Source: Nitrospirota bacterium (GTDB taxonomy: Bacteria; Nitrospirota; Nitrospiria; Nitrospirales; Nitrospiraceae). From it: a DNA stretch of 64,000 nucleotides. The position numbers and the translations under genes were made by a program. The notes below the pieces were generated by a model. That model was given only the letters and a program-made list of their open reading frames with translations, ran no database searches and was not told the DNA's origin. The stretch spans positions 57,488 through 121,487 of the forward strand of contig JAUXQT010000104.1 of the NCBI GenBank assembly GCA_030682135.1, in the 5' to 3' direction. Every line of letters starts with the position of its first letter. Position 1 is the first letter of the stretch. Below, piece by piece: positions 8,177 to 16,997 of this stretch.

Positions 8177-9195
8177 TTCACTCTCCCAAAAGAGATGGCA
8201 CCCCAGGTGAACGGCTCATCTTTTCCAACTTTTCTCGTCAGACGCGCTCCGAGCAACATCTTTCCGTAGCGAGCCCGCAACCCAACCGCCGGACGACGCA
8301 CAGCGATGTCTTCCGCACTAAGTATTTCACCCTCTGCCAGGTCTCGAGCCGCATAGAGCCCCTCCCGGCGACCGAGTTCGCGTTCTTTGGGCAGCATTTC
8401 TTTGATTGGCGACCCCAGCGCCTGATGCCCCTCCCGCAATCCGGCAACGTAGGCATTGAGTTCGCCGGGTTCGAGTGCATAAAAATGATCTGGCCCCTTG
8501 GACTTGCGGTCCAAGGTGAAGTGCTTTTCGAATACTGTCGCGCCAAGCCCGATTGCGGCTACGGCTGCAGCTTGCCCAAGCGTATGGTCGGAAAAACCTA
8601 CGGGGCAACAGAACCGATCGGCAAACGATGCCACGACGCGCAGATTCGCCAGGTCGGGAGGAAGCGGATACATGGCTCCGCACTGAAGCAGAATTACCTG
8701 CCGGTTACCGACACCAAGGCACACATTCACAGCTTCCTCGACATCGACCATGTCACACATTCCCGTGGAAATGATGACCGGCTTCCCCTTGGAGGCTACG
8801 TAATGCACAAAGGCGAGGTTCGCGGTCTCCGAGGAGGCGATTTTGTGCGCGGGCGTGCCGACCGCCTCGAGCACGTCAACCGAGGCCATATCGAAGGCCG
8901 AGGCCAAAAAGGCAACACCGCGTTCCCTGGCATGCCGATTGAGCAGCGGAACCCAGTCGGAATCGAGCTCTATCGACTTGAAAATATCGTAGACCTCGCC
9001 GCCATTGGGATAGAGCACATCGGCTCGGAACAGCTGGAACTTGACCGCGTTCGCGCCGGCATCCGCTGCGACGTCGATGAGCCTGCGTGCAGTATCGAGG
9101 CTTTGGTTAAAGTTCGAACCTGCCTCGGCTATGATGTAGGGCGACGTTTGACCGCTGACAGGACAACCGGCAATGGCAATTTCATTCAACAACAC
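8173..9195 (-). CDS. pseI: Pseudaminic acid synthase (NeuB family)
   Basis: A 340-residue NeuB-family synthase that condenses phosphoenolpyruvate with a six-carbon 2,4-diacetamido sugar to give the nine-carbon acid. Family landmarks are IAEAGSNFNQSLDTA near residue 22, ANAVKFQLF, KIASSETANLAFV, IISTGMCDM, GFSDHTLG and VFEKHFTLD, followed by a C-terminal SAF (antifreeze-like) domain from about residue 285. The gene appears to start at GTG 9195 with GAGG eight bases upstream, overlapping pseG by 14 bases. PseI rather than NeuB or LegI is inferred from PseB, PseC and PseG in the operon. Confidence 0.87.
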   Translation of the reverse strand: MLLNEIAIAGCPVSGQTSPYIIAEAGSNFNQSLDTARRLIDVAADAGANAVKFQLFRADVLYPNGGEVYDIFKSIELDSDWVPLLNRHARERGVAFLASAFDMASVDVLEAVGTPAHKIASSETANLAFVHYVASKGKPVIISTGMCDMVDVEEAVNVCLGVGNRQVILLQCGAMYPLPPDLANLRVVASFADRFCCPVGFSDHTLGQAAAVAAIGLGATVFEKHFTLDRKSKGPDHFYALEPGELNAYVAGLREGHQALGSPIKEMLPKERELGRREGLYAARDLAEGEILSAEDIAVRRPAVGLRARYGKMLLGARLTRKVGKDEPFTWGAISFGRVK

Positions 9196-10240
9196 AGCAT
9201 GACCTCATAATATCGTTAATCAGACGTTCGGCGCCCTTGCCGTCGACTAGTCGTCGACCGGCAGCAGCCATCCCAGCGCGTACTGCACGATCTTCCAGCA
9301 GGCCTGCAACCTCCTCGGCAACCTCCTCGATACTAAATTCTACGCCAAGGTCGCGGGCCGTGCCCATTTCTAAAAATGGACGGTTCACCACGTCATGACT
9401 TCGATCGATCGAGAAGAGGATCCCGGGCGTAGACGCAGCCGCCAATTCATACTTGATGAGGCCTGACGCTACAACCGCCAGATCGCTCCAGAGCATGTGT
9501 TCGGCGAGGCCTATCGGCTCGTGGATCAGCTCAATCACATGATGTGAACCTGCGGCACGAGCAACCAAGGCATCGACCAGATTACGGCTGAACAGGGGAC
9601 CGACAACCACCCGTAGGGCCAATACAGAGCGGATCTGCTCGATGCCGTCCAGCACGAGGAGCGTGAGTTGCCTCTGATCGGCCCCTCCGCAACTCACCAG
9701 TACACGATCGGCCTGTTCGCGCACGACACGCGGGAGCAAGCCCGCATAGACAGGGGCAAGGACGGCATACTCCGGTCCGACAAGAGTTCGCCAAGGCGCG
9801 CCTATCCCGGCTGTCGCGCCGACGTAAGGAGCGACGCATATATCTGCAGGCATATCCGGCATCCGTGGAGCCAGCGCCTGCTCCCCCAACGCATCTATGA
9901 TCATCAAAGTCCGCGCCTGATGACGCAAACTGTTCAGAAGTTTCCTCCCGCCATCGATGTCCCTAAAGATGACAGGGTGAGAGAAGTCAACTACAACGGC
10001 GTCGAACGCCTCGATCCGGCCTTGCGTTATCCCTGCAGCCTGCTCGGCCAAAGCTGAGCAGGGCTGCACGATGCCATGATACCCCGCGTGCTCGATCTGC
10101 CGCAGCACACCTGCGTCACCAAAAATCAGGAACGAGGACTCTATCTCTTGGCGGCTTGCACAGTTGGCCAGGGAGAGGCAGCGACTGAGATGCCCGTAGC
10201 CAGTCTCGGCTCCGGCTATCGCGACAAAAAGCAGCCTCAT
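9182..10240 (-). CDS. pseG: UDP-2,4-diacetamido-2,4,6-trideoxy-beta-L-altropyranose hydrolase
   Basis: A 352-residue protein of the PseG family, a GT-B-fold hydrolase that removes UDP from the altrose derivative before PseI acts. The N-terminal GYGHLSRCLSLA motif places a histidine at residue 17, the position of the catalytic His17 known for Campylobacter PseG. The central VLVSCGGADQRQLTL and the later DLAVVASGLIKYELAA are the MurG-like nucleotide-binding half. It sits directly upstream of pseI with a 14-base overlap, as expected for consecutive steps. Confidence 0.85.
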   Translation of the reverse strand: MRLLFVAIAGAETGYGHLSRCLSLANCASRQEIESSFLIFGDAGVLRQIEHAGYHGIVQPCSALAEQAAGITQGRIEAFDAVVVDFSHPVIFRDIDGGRKLLNSLRHQARTLMIIDALGEQALAPRMPDMPADICVAPYVGATAGIGAPWRTLVGPEYAVLAPVYAGLLPRVVREQADRVLVSCGGADQRQLTLLVLDGIEQIRSVLALRVVVGPLFSRNLVDALVARAAGSHHVIELIHEPIGLAEHMLWSDLAVVASGLIKYELAAASTPGILFSIDRSHDVVNRPFLEMGTARDLGVEFSIEEVAEEVAGLLEDRAVRAGMAAAGRRLVDGKGAERLINDIMRSCCVVE

Positions 10241-10328
10241 ACGCTCCGCTCACACTCTTGGGGCATGGCACGATGATTCGAATGCAGGCCTGCTGGCAGG
10301 CTACCGCTGAACGAAAATATGCTGCGAC

Positions 10329-11618
10329 TTACCGCACCTTGAATAGTGGAACTAACGGTTCGCATTCCAGATGCTCCTTGACCGTTCCCTGCGCGACCGC
10401 TTTACCAATCACGCCAAAGACCTCCCGGTAGCAGGCAAGCAAAGTTTCTATGTCTTCATCGCTATGCGCATAACTCAGCGTCTGAGCCCCGATGGTGAAG
10501 ATCCCCCGCTTAAACATTTCCTGCATGAACAGGGTCTTCGTTTCCCAGGAGGTAAACGGCGGCGCATCCTTGAACAGCAAAAATGACCAGCTCGGATGGC
10601 CACTGACAGACAGAAGGTGGGAGATGGCCAGATCGGAAATCAGCAGGTTCACGCCGTCGAGAAGTTTCTGTCCCCGCACCTTCAGCGTTTCGAGTACCGG
10701 TTCCCGCCGTAGCTTGCTCAGCACTGCCTTGGCCGCTGCCAGTGAAAGAGTTTCACCGCCAAACGTGCCGGAAAAGAAAATTTTCTCGACGACATCCATG
10801 TATTCAGCTCGGCCCACCAAAGCCGACAGCGGATAGCCATTGGCGATGCCTTTGCCGAAGGTCGCCAGGTCTGGCTCGACACCGAACAGTTCCTGGGCCC
10901 CTCCGGCTGACACGCGAAACCCGGTAATCGTTTCATCGAAAACCAGCAAGGCGCCATGCCTATGAGCCAGTGCTTTGACCTCCTCCAGAAATCCATTCTG
11001 GGGGAAAATCACATTCATCGGCTCCAGGATGACGGCAGCAAACTCCCCGGGGTGTTTCTCAAGAAGGTGCTGAAGAGAGGCGGCATCGTTATACGCAAAT
11101 GTGTGGGTGAGCTCCTTCACTGCCCGTGGCACGCCCAGGTCGCGCGAGGTGCTACCGATATACCAGTCCTGCCATCCGTGGTAGCCACAGACTGCCACCC
11201 GCTCGCGCGCGGTATAGGCCCGGGCCACGCGGATCGAGCCAGACGTGGCATCCGTTCCATTCTTGGCAAAGCGCACCTTTTCCGCACAGGGGATCATCTC
11301 CACCAGCATCTCCGCAACTTCCATCTCAAGCCGATGCGGGAGGGAAAAGGTCACGCCATTTTCCATTTGCCTCAGAACCGCGCTATCCACGTCTGGATCG
11401 CGATAGCCCAGGGTAACGCAAGCCAGCGCATTGGCGAAATCGATGTATTCGTTGCCATCCGCATCCCAGAACCGGCTGCCCTGGGCGCGCTCTACGAAAT
11501 AGGGGGACACACCGAACGGGAGCTGTGTTTTGCTTTTACTGAACGTCTGAGACCCGAGGGGGATAGTTTGCAGCGCGCGTGCCAGGAGGGCCTCTGAGTT
11601 TTTGTAACGTATAGACAT
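10329..11618 (-). CDS. Class III aminotransferase, glutamate-1-semialdehyde aminomutase-like
   Basis: A 429-residue PLP enzyme of aminotransferase class III. VRFAKNGTDATSGSIRVARA is the cofactor phosphate region, LLVFDETITGFR carries Asp228, and ATFGKGIANGYPLSAL carries the Schiff-base Lys256. It resembles HemL-type aminomutases but lies far from tetrapyrrole genes and inside a nonulosonic-acid operon. It more likely moves or adds an amino group on a sugar or a sugar-linked acyl substituent. Relatives are often seen next to NeuB-type synthases, but no role is established that I can cite. An 88-base gap separates it from pseG. Confidence 0.78.
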   Translation of the reverse strand: MSIRYKNSEALLARALQTIPLGSQTFSKSKTQLPFGVSPYFVERAQGSRFWDADGNEYIDFANALACVTLGYRDPDVDSAVLRQMENGVTFSLPHRLEMEVAEMLVEMIPCAEKVRFAKNGTDATSGSIRVARAYTARERVAVCGYHGWQDWYIGSTSRDLGVPRAVKELTHTFAYNDAASLQHLLEKHPGEFAAVILEPMNVIFPQNGFLEEVKALAHRHGALLVFDETITGFRVSAGGAQELFGVEPDLATFGKGIANGYPLSALVGRAEYMDVVEKIFFSGTFGGETLSLAAAKAVLSKLRREPVLETLKVRGQKLLDGVNLLISDLAISHLLSVSGHPSWSFLLFKDAPPFTSWETKTLFMQEMFKRGIFTIGAQTLSYAHSDEDIETLLACYREVFGVIGKAVAQGTVKEHLECEPLVPLFKVR

Positions 11619-11693
11619 CAGTAATCTCTTCTCAAAAGTTGTGTGTCGGTTTCCCTCGCCGTAATTCCAGCGGGGACAAAATGGTCTTGAGAT

Positions 11694-12248
11694 TCAAATC
11701 GTGGGAGAGGCCGCTGGCCGGTCCAATCCAAATAATAGCGATGCAACCCTGCGCCCCTCGAATAACACGTGTGAAGGGATTCTCGCTTCCTGCATAAAGC
11801 CGGCCCTCAACAAGGCTTTCGCACAACCAACATTGCTCTCATAGCAACCGGAGGTGATCTTTTCCAACTCAAGACGATCAAACCCGTATCGAGACAATGC
11901 CGCTATCGCTTGGGACATGTACCCCTGTCCCCAGCAGTCCTTCTCGCCGATCAAAAATCCTAACTCCGCCCTACGATGATCTACCTGAACCGGACCGAGC
12001 TTGATATTCCCGATATGCCGCCGTTCCTCCTTGAGAAAAATTCCGAGCAGCAGGCTGTGAGCGCTGGCATTGACGGACTGGACAAAAGAGGCTATGTCGC
12101 TGATACTGCGCACCGGAGTGAACCGGACTTCCAGGAAACGGGTAATTTCAGGATCAGAAAGCCAAGCCAGGTAGCGGGAGCCGACATCCGATGGCTCAAT
12201 CGTTTTCAGGAGAAGCTGCGGAGTTTCTATCGGCGAAGCAAGGATCAT
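11694..12248 (-). CDS. GNAT acetyltransferase, PseH candidate
   Basis: A 184-residue GNAT enzyme with an N-terminal RimJ/RimL-like start (TPQLLLKTIEPSDVGSRY) and the acetyl-CoA site in EKDCWGQGYMSQAIAALSRYGF plus NVGCAKALLRAGFMQEA. PseH N-acetylates the 4-amino altrose nucleotide made by PseC. This gene sits between the HisF/HisH/PseA block and pseG, exactly where that step is needed, so it is the better of the two GNAT candidates for PseH. Identity rests on context, since GNAT sequences do not reveal their substrate. Confidence 0.75.
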   Translation of the reverse strand: MILASPIETPQLLLKTIEPSDVGSRYLAWLSDPEITRFLEVRFTPVRSISDIASFVQSVNASAHSLLLGIFLKEERRHIGNIKLGPVQVDHRRAELGFLIGEKDCWGQGYMSQAIAALSRYGFDRLELEKITSGCYESNVGCAKALLRAGFMQEARIPSHVLFEGRRVASLLFGLDRPAASPTI

Positions 12249-12272
12249 CGGTATTCCTGCCAGTAACAGTTC

Positions 12273-13034
12273 CTATACCACCTTGAACTGCAATCCGTAA
12301 TTACTCAGGAACGCCTTGGCTCGGAGCGGATTGCTATCGGAAAAATTGAAGAGGCTCCCGCAGGCCAGCGCATTCACCCCGGTTTCAAGAAACGCCTCCT
12401 TAAGGTGGTTATACTGGCCGGAACCGCCGCAGCCAATGACCGGAACTTTTCCTGCCGAGCAAGCCAGCCGAAGCAGGGGCAGGTCAAAGCCCTCCATCGT
12501 TCCGTCTCGGTCTACCGACTGAATCAGAAACTCTCCAGCCCCGGCTGCCTCGCAGATCCTCATGTGTTCTTCGACCGGCACGGCCGCGATATCACGGCCG
12601 CAGTTCGACAGGGCGACATAACCGCCATCCGCTCCAAGCCGTGCGTCAATGCCGACCACTACCGCCTGGGAGCCGAAACGCTCTGCCACACGACTGAGAA
12701 TGTGCGGATCGCAATAGGCTGCAGTATTGATCACCACCTTGTCGGCGCCATTCTGGATCAGATACGCTGCATCATCGAAACTCCTCACCCCTCCCCCAAC
12801 ACACAAGGGCATGAAGCAGACCTCAGATACCGCGTGCAGAAGATCGGCAAGCGGCTTTACCGAACCTCCCTTGCGATCGATATTCAGGAAAATCAGCTCA
12901 TCCGCATACTGAGAGTTATAGACTGCTGAGCTTTTGACAGGATCACCGACATCGCGCCACTCGCCGAATCGCACAGTCTTGACCAACCGGCCATCCAGTA
13001 GAAGTTGAACAGGGATGATGCGACGCTTCAACAT
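12273..13034 (-). CDS. hisF: HisF-like cyclase subunit for sugar amidination
   Basis: A 253-residue TIM-barrel protein of the HisF family, beginning MLKRRIIPVQLLLDGRLVKT and containing KVVINTAAYCD, VVGIDARLGADGGYV, a DRDGTMEGFDLPLL segment and VIGCGGSGQYNHL. In LPS clusters this paralogue does not make histidine. With HisH it forms an ammonia-channelling pair that feeds the WbpG/PseA amidotransferase, as in the Pseudomonas WbpG/HisH2/HisF2 system. Start ATG 13034 matches the normal family N-terminus and gives a 7-base overlap with hisH. A GTG at 13046 is a weaker choice. Confidence 0.87.
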   Translation of the reverse strand: MLKRRIIPVQLLLDGRLVKTVRFGEWRDVGDPVKSSAVYNSQYADELIFLNIDRKGGSVKPLADLLHAVSEVCFMPLCVGGGVRSFDDAAYLIQNGADKVVINTAAYCDPHILSRVAERFGSQAVVVGIDARLGADGGYVALSNCGRDIAAVPVEEHMRICEAAGAGEFLIQSVDRDGTMEGFDLPLLRLACSAGKVPVIGCGGSGQYNHLKEAFLETGVNALACGSLFNFSDSNPLRAKAFLSNYGLQFKVV

Positions 13035-13645
13035 CGGCCATCCCACAAGCAGAAATTCTCGATCAACTTGAGACCGTTCGTTTGGCTCTTCTCGGGATGG
13101 AACTGAAACCCGAGCACATTACCGTGCCCCACTACAGCCGTAACCGAGCCGCCATAGTCGGTAGTGCCCAGCACGCTCTCGTCTGACTCGCAAAACATCG
13201 CGAAGGAATGCACGTAGTAAAAATCACGATTGGCCTTGATCCCTTCAAAAACCGGATGATTGCGGCGTATCTCCAGCTCGTTCCAACCCACATGCGGCAC
13301 CCTCATACCGGGACCAGGCTCCAGTCTTCTGACCGTTCCCGAGATAAAACCAAGTCCTTCGCTCAGCCCACCTTCTTCCCCCATAGCAGCCAAGAGATGC
13401 ATGCCCAAGCAAACACCGAGAAGAGGACGACCGCTATCCGCGAAATCGCGAATCCCTTGGCTCAGGTTGCGCACGGAAATTTCAGACATCGCGGCACCGA
13501 AGTGACCGACGCCTGGAATCACAAGATGGGTCAGGTCATCAAAAGCCGACGCTTCGGCCACCACAAGCGGATCGAATCCGCCCAGGTCAATCGCGTTTGC
13601 CATCGATCGCAGATTGCCCATGCCGATATCAAGAATACCTATCAT
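13028..13645 (-). CDS. hisH: HisH-like glutamine amidotransferase subunit
   Basis: A 205-residue class I glutaminase. The catalytic triad is visible: Cys79 in LLGVCLGMHLL, and His183 and Glu185 in GFQFHPEKS. It begins MIGILDIGMGNLRSMANAI, the normal HisH start. The reading frame stays open for 83 more codons upstream, but that extension runs antisense-like through the end of the pseA-type gene and lacks family similarity, so ATG 13645 is the start. It releases ammonia from glutamine for transfer through the HisF barrel to the amidotransferase encoded just upstream. Confidence 0.87.
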   Translation of the reverse strand: MIGILDIGMGNLRSMANAIDLGGFDPLVVAEASAFDDLTHLVIPGVGHFGAAMSEISVRNLSQGIRDFADSGRPLLGVCLGMHLLAAMGEEGGLSEGLGFISGTVRRLEPGPGMRVPHVGWNELEIRRNHPVFEGIKANRDFYYVHSFAMFCESDESVLGTTDYGGSVTAVVGHGNVLGFQFHPEKSQTNGLKLIENFCLWDGRC

Positions 13646-13676
13646 GACCGGTCCAGCACCAACCACCAGACCGGTT

Positions 13677-14870
13677 TCATTTCTCGGACAGAGGAGTCTT
13701 GCGGCGGATGCCACGGTTCTCGGGAGCTTCGCGATACCACATGTCGTAATCCCACGGCTTCGGTGCATACTCGGCTCCGAAGTCCGGCTGATACGGGGGC
13801 ACCACTGTCTTGGCGACAATAGCATTGAACTCTTCCTCCGTGAGCCCCAGGTACTCAAGGAAAATAACCAATGACGGCGGCTTGCGCCCCTCATAGTCGC
13901 CGATCATCCGGAGAGCCTTCTCCTTGCTAATGCGCCCGTTCCTCAGATCAAGGGTTGTCATCTGCGTGACGCGCCCATATCCGCGCTTGAGATACTTGAT
14001 GTAATCGCGCACTCCCTGCATATGGCACTCGATTTTCTCGTACGGATACTCGTTCCACGGCATCCCCTCGACCTGATCGCCCTGCCAGCCAAGTTCTTTC
14101 TGGATGAGCGCCACGTTGCTCTTGACGTCCCAGGGCACGAAGGAACCGAGACATACTGAGCGATAGCGCAAACGCTTCAGCTCGCGAAGCGGCGGATAGG
14201 TGAAGGGCTTGAGGTCACGTGGATCGAACTCGAAATCCGCCGAGATCATCCCTTTCATGTCCTCTGCGGTAATCCCCAGATTAGTCGACCTGTTGAACTT
14301 GGTTTCGTCCACCTCCTCGATCTCATCGTCGCGATAGTCGTAATAGGCGGTGTATTCGGCTGATGGCTCGCCCCAGAAGAGGAGAGGAACCTGATGTTGC
14401 AGGGCAACATGCATGGGATAGGAGTAAATCCCGGTGTGGCAATGCCAACAGAAATCGCCCTTGCGGATCAAGGCTTCCAGCATGAGACGTTTCACCAGTT
14501 GCCAGTTAGGCGTGAAGCTGATCACGTCCACTCCTAAGGCCTTAAATGTGCGCTCGTTGTTTTGGCGTAACCTCTCGCGCATGAAGCCGTGGTTAAACTG
14601 CACTACCAGCGGCTTGATCTTGTATTCCTTGACCAAGTAATGAAGCGTAAACGTACTGTCCTTGCCCCCGGAAAATGGGACGATGCAATCGTAATCGTGC
14701 TTGCCCCTGTACTGCTCGATCAGCTCACCCAGCTGCTTCTTTCGGGCACCCCAGTCTATTGCCGTGTCTTTGTATTCCTTCTGGCGGCAGATGTTGCACA
14801 CCCCGTTTTGGTCAAACTCGATAGTCTCGTAGGTTTCAGGAAGATTGCAGGCCGTACAGCGTTTGAGCAT
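13677..14870 (-). CDS. pseA: N-acetyl sugar amidotransferase (WbpG/PseA family)
   Basis: A 397-residue PP-loop ATP pyrophosphatase. The adenylating loop is CIVPFSGGKDSTFTLHYL, preceded by a cysteine pair cluster (CTACNLPET, then CNICRQ) expected to bind zinc. Family members turn an N-acetyl group into an N-acetimidoyl (amidine) group with ammonia and ATP. WbpG does this on an O-antigen sugar, and PseA makes the acetamidino form of pseudaminic acid. The adjacent hisH and hisF genes provide ammonia. With a full pse set in the operon, an acetamidino-pseudaminic acid is the natural inference; the symbol pseA is by context. Confidence 0.82.
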   Translation of the reverse strand: MLKRCTACNLPETYETIEFDQNGVCNICRQKEYKDTAIDWGARKKQLGELIEQYRGKHDYDCIVPFSGGKDSTFTLHYLVKEYKIKPLVVQFNHGFMRERLRQNNERTFKALGVDVISFTPNWQLVKRLMLEALIRKGDFCWHCHTGIYSYPMHVALQHQVPLLFWGEPSAEYTAYYDYRDDEIEEVDETKFNRSTNLGITAEDMKGMISADFEFDPRDLKPFTYPPLRELKRLRYRSVCLGSFVPWDVKSNVALIQKELGWQGDQVEGMPWNEYPYEKIECHMQGVRDYIKYLKRGYGRVTQMTTLDLRNGRISKEKALRMIGDYEGRKPPSLVIFLEYLGLTEEEFNAIVAKTVVPPYQPDFGAEYAPKPWDYDMWYREAPENRGIRRKTPLSEK

Positions 14871-14947
14871 GGCTTATAAACCTCGCGAAAAAGAGTTCGA
14901 CAGATTGCACCGTCTAGAAGCCAGTCCAAAAGCGGCGCTCATACTCG

Positions 14948-15838
14948 TCATGGCCACATAGACGGATTGATGATTTGCTGATCCGTAATTGCGCTTGATT
15001 CTGCCCAAGATAGATTCCCAACCCCTGGTTTTGATGCATCGATAATCTCGACAAGTTGCTGAAGCGTTTCAACACCAACAACAACCTGGTCGATATGGGG
15101 ATGGTCAAGACAGAACCTGAGACAGGCCTCGCGGGGCATAAGGCCTTGCTCCCTGATATTGCGATGTAATTGCGCTTGAAGATTTCGAATGCGGTGGAAA
15201 TGCTCAGGAAGGTTTTCTGCAGGGAGAAGCAACAACCCTTGGAGATATGCGCTACGGGCATGCACCTCCACCCCTTTCCTCTTGAGTTGCTTCAACAACC
15301 CTGTCTGTGCGAATCGCTGATCGTAGAGGTTGAACGGCAGCTGGACAAGATCAATGTCATAGCTTTCCAATACCCTCTCTAGCTGCGCTGGATTGTAAAC
15401 GGAAACCCCTACTTTACCAACATGGCCCTGTATTTTGAGGTCCTGCAATGCCGCCCACAATCGATCGCCTCCCGCCTGTAGCAAATCATCAGCATGGTGA
15501 ACCAGAAGACCATAAACCTGTTTACACTGAAGCAGCCGCAATGACTCCAGAAAGGTTAGCCTTACGAGGCCGACATCCTCGTCTCGGATAACGGATGACT
15601 TGATAGGCGTGACTTTCGTTACAATCTGAAACCCTTGCGCCGTAGCCCCTTGGCTCCCTAAACGAGCTTCGGCTTCGCCATAGGTGCATGCCGTATCCAG
15701 CAACATGACGCCATGTTGCTTCGCGACCCGCAGCATATTTCCGATTTCTGAGCCGGAGGGCAGTCCTGTGCTATTGGCAATGCCATACGCCATCCCCCAT
15801 TGCACAGTGCCCAAGCCAAGCTTGGTGCAGCCGCTCAT
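14948..15838 (-). CDS. Aldo/keto reductase
   Basis: A 296-residue NAD(P)H-dependent reductase of the AKR fold. The start GLGTVQWGMAYGIANSTG is typical of AKRs found in NeuB-type clusters. The catalytic tetrad can be placed at Asp and Tyr in LLDTACTYGEAEARL, Lys in IVTKVTP and His in YGLLVHHADDLL. It follows pseC with an ATGA overlap at 15835-15838. AKRs are frequent beside SpsF, PseG and PseI, but the substrate is unknown; reduction of a keto group on a side-chain or sugar precursor is a guess. Confidence 0.82.
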   Translation of the reverse strand: MSGCTKLGLGTVQWGMAYGIANSTGLPSGSEIGNMLRVAKQHGVMLLDTACTYGEAEARLGSQGATAQGFQIVTKVTPIKSSVIRDEDVGLVRLTFLESLRLLQCKQVYGLLVHHADDLLQAGGDRLWAALQDLKIQGHVGKVGVSVYNPAQLERVLESYDIDLVQLPFNLYDQRFAQTGLLKQLKRKGVEVHARSAYLQGLLLLPAENLPEHFHRIRNLQAQLHRNIREQGLMPREACLRFCLDHPHIDQVVVGVETLQQLVEIIDASKPGVGNLSWAESSAITDQQIINPSMWP

Positions 15839-16995
15839 GTCAGCACCTCACGTAACGCGCCGACCACCTCGTCTTGCTGAGCCTCGCTCAATCCAGGATA
15901 GAGAGGCAGACTGATAGCTTCCATTCCATAGCGCTCAGCTTCCGGACAAAGCCCAGGGCCGAAGCCGAGATCGCGGTAGTATGGCTGCAAGTGTACCGGC
16001 ATATAGTGCAGGTTCACACCAATGCCCCGATGGCGGAGGGCTTCGAATACGTCCCGCTGTGTTCTGCGAGCAGCGCCGCCGCGCAGGCGCACCGCATACA
16101 GGTGGAACGCCGAGCGGTTTCCCGGCACCACACTCGGCAGTTGCAGGGGTAAGCTGGCCAACAGACCGTCGTAGCGTCTCGCCAACACATTGCGTCGTTC
16201 GACAAAGCCATCCAGCCGCACGAGCTGGCTGACGCCCAGCGCTGCCTGCAAATCGGTCATACGATAGTTGTAGCCAAGCTCAAGTTGTTCGTAGTACCAG
16301 GGCCCGTCTGGCTCCCGCCGCATGCGGGATGGATCACGGGTTATGCCGTGACTCCGCAATGTAGCCATGCGCTCGGACAACGTATCGTCATTGGTAAGCG
16401 CCATGCCACCTTCACCGGTGGTGATGATCTTGACCGGGTGAAAGCTGAATACTGTAATGTGAGACCAACGACAGCTGCCAACCGGTTCCCCATTCCTGGA
16501 AGCACCGATAGCATGAGCTCCATCCTCCAGCACGCGAAAACCATATTCCGTAGCCAGATCCCAGATGGCCTCCTGCTCAGTAGGCTGACCAGAAAAATGC
16601 ACGGGCACCAACACTTTAGGCAAACATCCGTCATTCTTCGCCCGGTCGAGCTTCTTTCTTAGCGCTGGGACACTCATATTCCAGGTATGAGGATCAATGT
16701 CGACAAAATCCACTTTACCGCCGCAATACAACGCACAGTTCGCGCTTGCCACAAAGGTATTGGGACTCGTCCACACCCAGTCGCCAGGCCCCACGCCCAG
16801 CGCGAGGCAGGCAATATGCAGTGCGCTGGTGGCGCTGTTGACGGCTACCGCATATTGCGCACGACAGTACGCGGCAACGGCCTTTTCAAACGCCGGAACG
16901 GCGGGGCCTTGCGTGAGGAAGTCGGAATGAAGGACATCCACCACCGCCTGGATGTCGGATTCGGAAATGTCTTGACGTCCGTAGGGAATCATCAT
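15835..16995 (-). CDS. pseC: UDP-4-amino-4,6-dideoxy-N-acetyl-beta-L-altrosamine transaminase
   Basis: A 386-residue DegT-type aminotransferase that uses glutamate to aminate the 4-keto sugar made by PseB. Diagnostic features are the start IPYGRQDISESDIQAVV, the VNSATSALHIACLALGVG phosphate site, VLEDGAHAIGA with the PLP-contacting Asp158, and FSFHPVKIITTGEGG with Schiff-base Lys189, followed by the SHGITRDP signature seen in PseC proteins. The gene begins two bases after the pseB stop. ATG 16995 and 16992 are adjacent, so the exact first codon is uncertain by one residue. Confidence 0.9.
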   Translation of the reverse strand: MMIPYGRQDISESDIQAVVDVLHSDFLTQGPAVPAFEKAVAAYCRAQYAVAVNSATSALHIACLALGVGPGDWVWTSPNTFVASANCALYCGGKVDFVDIDPHTWNMSVPALRKKLDRAKNDGCLPKVLVPVHFSGQPTEQEAIWDLATEYGFRVLEDGAHAIGASRNGEPVGSCRWSHITVFSFHPVKIITTGEGGMALTNDDTLSERMATLRSHGITRDPSRMRREPDGPWYYEQLELGYNYRMTDLQAALGVSQLVRLDGFVERRNVLARRYDGLLASLPLQLPSVVPGNRSAFHLYAVRLRGGAARRTQRDVFEALRHRGIGVNLHYMPVHLQPYYRDLGFGPGLCPEAERYGMEAISLPLYPGLSEAQQDEVVGALREVLT

Positions 16996-16997
16996 CT

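Noticed and set aside
12273..13645. HisF/HisH as histidine biosynthesis genes
   Set aside because: No other his genes nearby, and the adjacent WbpG/PseA amidotransferase explains the pair as its ammonia supply.
13646..13894. 83-codon upstream extension of hisH
   Set aside because: It runs over the pseA-type gene end and lacks HisH similarity; ATG 13645 starts the standard MIGILDIG sequence.
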